This document shows positions 35,026 to 38,797 of a stretch of DNA of 38,797 bases, in pieces (position 1 is the stretch's first letter; every line of letters begins with the position of its first letter). Origin of the DNA: Pseudomonadota bacterium (GTDB lineage Bacteria > Myxococcota_A > UBA9160 > JADFDR01). A program made the position numbers and the translations under genes. Below the pieces are notes generated by a model. It was not told the origin of the DNA and ran no database searches. It worked only from the letters and a program-made list of their open reading frames with translations. The stretch is taken from assembly GCA_003353845.1 (NCBI GenBank), contig PIVT01000036.1:1-38797 (forward strand), in the 5' to 3' direction.

Positions 35026-35041
35026 AAACTAACGTTCGTTT
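35026..35041. promoter_or_regulatory. 16-base near-palindrome upstream of the FAD operon
   Basis: AAACTAACGTTCGTTT reads almost the same on both strands, with one of eight base pairs mismatched. It abuts a TATGAT (-10-like, 35043-35048) and lies 44 bases before the ATG at 35085. A TetR- or similar-type operator overlapping the promoter is plausible, but no such regulator gene is adjacent. Confidence 0.45.
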
Positions 35042-35084
35042 ATATGATTTTACTCCTATCGACAGTTATGTGAAAGGGCTGCAC

Positions 35085-36821
35085 ATGAAAGATTATGACG
35101 TCATCATTATCGGTGGCGGCCTGAACGGTCTTACGACCGCTTGCTACCTCCAGAAATCGGGACTTTCTGTGGGTGTTTTCGAGGCTCGGGGACAGTGCGG
35201 CGCGCACACCGACACCATCGAACTGGGCCGACCCGGATTCCTCCACAACACACACGCGCAATGGCTGGTACCCGCCATGAGCCCTGCCATGGCCGACCTG
35301 GAGCTGGAAAGTTTCGGCCTCGACCTGTGCGGCACCGATGTCATATTTTCTATGCCCCATAAAGATGGCACGAACACCGTGCAAGGCATGGACGGCGCCA
35401 TCACCATGGAAAGCATCGGACGCCATTCCGAAAAGGATGCCGCCACCCTGGCCAAGTACATGGAATTCGCTGCCATGAATGCTGCCGAAGCCATGGAACT
35501 TGCCGGGATGCAGAGCTTCGCGCCTCCCACCATGGAATTGGCCGAGCGTGTCGCCAAACTCAACCATGGCCTGGTGCAGCACCTGGGCCTCGACTGCACG
35601 GGCGACGACGTCATGCGCATGTCCGGTTACGAAATCATTGAGTTGCTCTTTGAATCCGAAGCCGTTCGCGTAGTACCCGGCACCTTGGGCGAATACACGG
35701 GCCAGTGGGGTATCAACCGCCGCGTAGCCCCAACGGTTCTCGGACTTTCAGGCTTCATGCCCATGGCCGTTCATCAGGCCAAGGGCGGTTCTCACGCTCT
35801 TACCCACAGCCTGGTGAGATGCTTTGTGCACCACGGGGGTGAGATCTGGACCACCTGCCCCGTCGAAAAGATCCTGGTAGAAAATGGCAAGGCCTGCGGC
35901 ATTCGCATGTCCGAAGACGCCTTGCTGGCCGGTGAAGAAGTGCGCGCCAAGACCATCGTCTCCAACATCACCTTTCAGCCTACCTGGTGCAACTTGTTGG
36001 GCGAGGAAGTGGTGGGAGCCGACTGGATGCGTCGCGCCAAGTACTTCAACTACGACGATCCCCAACTCCTGAGCGCTTTCTTCGCCTTGAAAGAAGCACC
36101 CACCTTCACTTCGTCACAGTACGATCCAGCCATTCAGCGTGCTTGGGTTGGCTACATGGGTTGCGATAGTTTGGATCAATTGCGCAACTCGCAGATGCAG
36201 GTCATGACGGGCGTGGTCCCCGATGACGCCATGTGTGGTTACTTCATCCCCACCCTGGCTGATCCCACGCAAGCGCCCGAAGGTTGCCACACGCTAAACA
36301 GTTGGCTCACGGTGCCACCGAATCCAAGGCGTTGGAGAAACAAGACCTTGAACGGTTGGAATAGCTGGAGCGAAGGCCTGGGCGAGAAACTGGGCGACGA
36401 TATGGAAGACTTAATCGAATCCATGGCCCCCGGCTTCAAAGACTCCATCATTGAACGCACCATCAACACACCCATGAGCATGGAGAACTCCAATCCCTCG
36501 GCCATTCGCGGAAACATGATTGGTGGTTCGGCCATTCCCGAGCAATCGGGCGAGCTTCGCCCCCTGCCCGGTGTCATTCAAGAAGGGTCGGTGTCTCGGA
36601 CGTACATTCCGAGTCTCTATCTCTCCAATTCCATTCACCCCTTCGGTGCAACACATCTGGCTTCCGGCTACCTGGCTGCCATCGACATTGCCGAAGACCT
36701 GGGTTGTCGCGAACAAACCTGGTGGGGCAGCAAACCCTTTGAATGGTTCTTTGGAAACATGGCACGCATCCCTATGAACAAAGGTGTGGATGAAAAGTGG
36801 TTGAAGGGAGGCGAAAAATAA
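35085..36821 (+). CDS. Phytoene-dehydrogenase-like FAD oxidoreductase
   Basis: This is a 578-residue flavoenzyme with the N-terminal FAD motif IIIGGGLNG (glycines at 10-12 and 15) and FEARGQCG, matching the CrtI/COG1233 pattern. The C-terminal LYLSNSIHPFGATHLASGYLAAIDIAEDLG is the equivalent of the second FAD region. ATG 35085 has AAAGGG upstream; the in-frame GTG 35070 is less likely. Its stop overlaps the start of the next FAD gene by one base (TAATG), so both are one operon. The partial FAD gene at the left end (1-1615) belongs to the same superfamily. The substrate is unknown, and no carotenoid synthase gene is in the window. Confidence 0.93.
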   Translation: MKDYDVIIIGGGLNGLTTACYLQKSGLSVGVFEARGQCGAHTDTIELGRPGFLHNTHAQWLVPAMSPAMADLELESFGLDLCGTDVIFSMPHKDGTNTVQGMDGAITMESIGRHSEKDAATLAKYMEFAAMNAAEAMELAGMQSFAPPTMELAERVAKLNHGLVQHLGLDCTGDDVMRMSGYEIIELLFESEAVRVVPGTLGEYTGQWGINRRVAPTVLGLSGFMPMAVHQAKGGSHALTHSLVRCFVHHGGEIWTTCPVEKILVENGKACGIRMSEDALLAGEEVRAKTIVSNITFQPTWCNLLGEEVVGADWMRRAKYFNYDDPQLLSAFFALKEAPTFTSSQYDPAIQRAWVGYMGCDSLDQLRNSQMQVMTGVVPDDAMCGYFIPTLADPTQAPEGCHTLNSWLTVPPNPRRWRNKTLNGWNSWSEGLGEKLGDDMEDLIESMAPGFKDSIIERTINTPMSMENSNPSAIRGNMIGGSAIPEQSGELRPLPGVIQEGSVSRTYIPSLYLSNSIHPFGATHLASGYLAAIDIAEDLGCREQTWWGSKPFEWFFGNMARIPMNKGVDEKWLKGGEK

Positions 36822-38371
36822 TGACTGAAGAAAATTACGACGCCATTGTGATTGGTGCGGGCCCCAACGGGCTCATGGCTGCGGCCTATCTACAGAAAGC
36901 AGGCAGCAAGGTTCTCATCTGCGAGCGACGACACGAAACCGGTGGCGGCCTCAACACGGATGAGTACTTCGGCTACCGGCTCAACCTGCACGCCATTTAT
37001 CACTTGATGGCGGAGAAGATGCCAGCCTATGAAGATCTCGGTTTGAAGGACCTTTCGGTTCGCTACATCTACCCCGAGGTCATCGCCGCCTTCCCCTTCC
37101 GGGATGGCAGTTCCTTGGTGTTCACGCGCGACCCCGAAGAAACGGCGCAGTCCATCGCGTTTTTCAGCGAAGCCGATGCCGATGCCTTCCGCGCCATGTG
37201 GACGGAGTTCCAACCCATGTTGGACGAGTGGCTCATCCCCATGACCTATGAAATGCCGCTTCCCGCGGTAGATCAAATGGTCGAGTTCCAGGTCAATGAC
37301 TCGGGCAACGACCTGGCCCACATCTCGGAGATGAGTTTCCCTGAGTTGTTGGATCATTACGGGTTTGAAAATGAGCGCGTGCGCATGGCCTTGCTTTCTT
37401 TCCCAGCCATGTGGGGAACGCATTTGGATGAGCCCCTGGGCTTCCTCTTTCCCTTGTACTTGTGCCGCATGATGGATGCGGCCTTGGTGAAAGGCGGTTC
37501 CCATCGTCTTTCCTCGGGTCTCTTCCGCTCCTTGCTCAAGGACGGCGGACGCGTCATCGACGAGTATGCCGTAACAGACATTCTCACTGAGGGTGGCAAG
37601 GCCGTGGGTGTTCGCTTGGAAGACGGGCGCGAGTTCAAGGCTGATGCCGTGATCTCCACCTTGAACCCCGAGCAAACCTTCATCGACTTGTTGCCACGCG
37701 AAGATGTGCCCGACGGTCTCATGCAATCCGTGGAAAGTTGGGAGTGGGAAGATCGTTCCCTCTACAACCTCCACCTGGGCATCGACAGCAGCTACACCTA
37801 CAAGGCCAAGGATGAACGCATCAACCAGGCCTTGATCACCTTCATCGGACCGGAAACCGAGCAGGATCTTTTGGATCACTTAGATCGCGTCGATGCGGGT
37901 GAAGACACCGAGGCCGAGTGGCTGCACATCACAGTTCCCAACGTGCATGACAAAACCATGTGTCCCCCAGGCAAGAATCTGATTCGCGCCGAGGCCATCG
38001 TGGGTTATGACCCGGAGTGGCGCGATCGCTCCAAAGCCTTTGGGGATTCTGCCATCGCACTGATGAAGGAATTCGCCGATTTCGAAGGCAATGTGATCCT
38101 GCGCCGCGAAGTAACTCCAGTGGACATCGAAGAGAAGCTCACCACCATGAAGTTCGGTTCCTTCAAGCACGGGGCCTACAACCCCTTGCAGATGGGTTAC
38201 CTGCGACCCAACGATGAGTGCTCGTGTAGCGAGACGCCCATTGAGGGACTCTTCTTGGGAGGGGCTTCCATGTATCCGGGCGGCATGATCTTGGGGGCCT
38301 GTGGCTTCCTGGCCGCCAGCACGGTAGGGGATTATCTACAAAAGCCCATTACCAGTCTCAAGGTCGAGTAA
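36821..38371 (+). CDS. Phytoene-dehydrogenase-like FAD oxidoreductase
   Basis: This is a 516-residue flavoenzyme of the same superfamily as its neighbour. The N-terminus has IVIGAGPNG (Gly12, Gly14, Gly17), LICERRHETGGG, and the C-terminus GLFLGGASMYPGGMILGACG, which corresponds to the second FAD-binding motif. It differs in length and central region from the 578-residue enzyme, so the pair may act as a heteromer or on consecutive steps. The start overlaps the previous stop (TAATG) and GGGAGG lies ten bases before it. A strong terminator follows at 38415-38448. The substrate is unknown. Confidence 0.93.
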   Translation: MTEENYDAIVIGAGPNGLMAAAYLQKAGSKVLICERRHETGGGLNTDEYFGYRLNLHAIYHLMAEKMPAYEDLGLKDLSVRYIYPEVIAAFPFRDGSSLVFTRDPEETAQSIAFFSEADADAFRAMWTEFQPMLDEWLIPMTYEMPLPAVDQMVEFQVNDSGNDLAHISEMSFPELLDHYGFENERVRMALLSFPAMWGTHLDEPLGFLFPLYLCRMMDAALVKGGSHRLSSGLFRSLLKDGGRVIDEYAVTDILTEGGKAVGVRLEDGREFKADAVISTLNPEQTFIDLLPREDVPDGLMQSVESWEWEDRSLYNLHLGIDSSYTYKAKDERINQALITFIGPETEQDLLDHLDRVDAGEDTEAEWLHITVPNVHDKTMCPPGKNLIRAEAIVGYDPEWRDRSKAFGDSAIALMKEFADFEGNVILRREVTPVDIEEKLTTMKFGSFKHGAYNPLQMGYLRPNDECSCSETPIEGLFLGGASMYPGGMILGACGFLAASTVGDYLQKPITSLKVE

Positions 38372-38375
38372 CACC

Positions 38376-38395
38376 AATAGACCCACAAGTCTATT
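38376..38395 (+). repeat. 7-base hairpin before the terminator
   Basis: AATAGAC and GTCTATT are exact reverse complements with a 6-base loop, located between the FAD gene stop and the main terminator. It may protect or help end the transcript. Confidence 0.4.
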
Positions 38396-38414
38396 TGACA
38401 CAAAAAAAGGTCAG

Positions 38415-38448
38415 CGCCCTCGCATTCTTTGATGCGAGGGCGTTTTTT
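38415..38448 (+). terminator. Rho-independent terminator after the FAD operon
   Basis: An 11-base perfect stem (CGCCCTCGCAT and ATGCGAGGGCG) with a 6-base loop is followed by six T residues. It ends the two-gene FAD oxidoreductase operon. Confidence 0.92.
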
Positions 38449-38480
38449 CTTGCCCGTCTCGGGCTGCCTTTTGGCTTGGT

Positions 38481-38489
38481 TGCGATAAT
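38481..38489 (+). promoter_or_regulatory. Extended -10 candidate for the right-edge gene
   Basis: TGC followed by GATAAT gives an extended -10 pattern about 60 bases before ATG 38549. No good -35 is visible, which is acceptable for extended -10 promoters. Confidence 0.35.
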
Positions 38490-38548
38490 CTACTCAAACC
38501 CGCGGCGCTCTTGTCATGACTCGGGGCTGATTTCGAAGTGGAGATTAA

Positions 38549-38797
38549 ATGAGCACAATCAAGGTCGACAAAAGTCTGTGGCCACCGATCATGATCTACA
38601 CTTTTAACGGTCTCCAGACCCAAGAAGACATGGAAGGGCTGATGGCCTCCTGGAAAGAACTCATCGAATTGGGCCAACCTTTTGGCGTGGTTACCAACCT
38701 GATTAAATTCGACGCCGATATTACCCATGTCCAACCCGCGGCCAGCTGGGCCCAAGCGCACGGAGATCTTCTGAAGAAGTATGGTTGTGCCAGTGAA
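38549..38797 (+). CDS. Partial gene of unknown function (C-terminus off right edge)
   Basis: The window holds 83 codons of a gene that begins MSTIKVDKSLWPPIMIYTFNG and runs out of the window. ATG 38549 is preceded by GGAG. The visible part is soluble, without a signal peptide, and has the feel of a small alpha/beta protein (strand, helix with ELIELGQPFG, strand VVTNL), loosely like STAS/SpoIIAA-type proteins. I cannot assign a family. It lies after a strong terminator, so it starts a separate transcription unit. Confidence 0.7.
   Translation, partial: MSTIKVDKSLWPPIMIYTFNGLQTQEDMEGLMASWKELIELGQPFGVVTNLIKFDADITHVQPAASWAQAHGDLLKKYGCASE

Overview
The window looks like a chromosomal segment of a Gram-negative bacterium: there are several lipoproteins, outer-membrane barrels, a TonB-dependent receptor and an RND exporter. 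The DUF4388 plus J-like plus TPR protein, the RegB/RegA-type two-component pair and the histone-fold protein fit an uncultured deltaproteobacterium-like lineage (Myxococcota, Bdellovibrionota or Desulfobacterota in the broad sense). That placement is inference only. I saw no rRNA, tRNA, CRISPR array, insertion sequence or phage gene. Coding density is high, and no gap between genes exceeds 300 bases.

Layout. (1) 1-2940: a phytoene-dehydrogenase-like FAD oxidoreductase cut by the left edge, a small protein of unknown family upstream of it on the same strand, and a divergent MarR-type regulator with a palindrome in between. (2) 3139-16456: an alpha-glucan (glycogen) locus with a GT5 synthase, a PPOX-like FAD enzyme, a glycan phosphorylase on the opposite strand, a GlgX debranching enzyme, a GlgB-MalQ fusion of 1474 residues, and a GT4 glycosyltransferase. 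Together these cover elongation, branching, debranching, phosphorolysis and glucan transfer. No ADP-glucose pyrophosphorylase gene lies inside the window. (3) 16463-19816, minus strand: an envelope group with two related small lipoproteins, a small outer-membrane protein and a lipoprotein alpha/beta hydrolase. (4) 20008-24986, plus strand: a membrane-anchored hydrolase, a DUF971 protein, a DUF4388/J-like/TPR protein, an outer-membrane barrel, and a zinc-domain plus histone-fold protein. (5) 25069-31764: an exported isoaspartyl methyltransferase, a tyrosine phosphatase, a TonB-dependent receptor and an RND exporter. (6) 31891-34093, minus strand: a thiamine-binding-type protein and the RegA/RegB redox two-component pair. 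(7) 34390-38371: a paralogue of the left-end small protein, divergent from two overlapping phytoene-dehydrogenase-like FAD oxidoreductases that end at a clear terminator. A partial gene runs off the right edge.

Points that deserve attention are the bacterial histone-fold protein with its own zinc domain, the GlgB-MalQ fusion, the small-protein/FAD-oxidoreductase pairing found twice in one window, a 10-base perfect dyad between glgP and glgX, and a RegB-type kinase whose reading frame suggests a non-canonical start codon.
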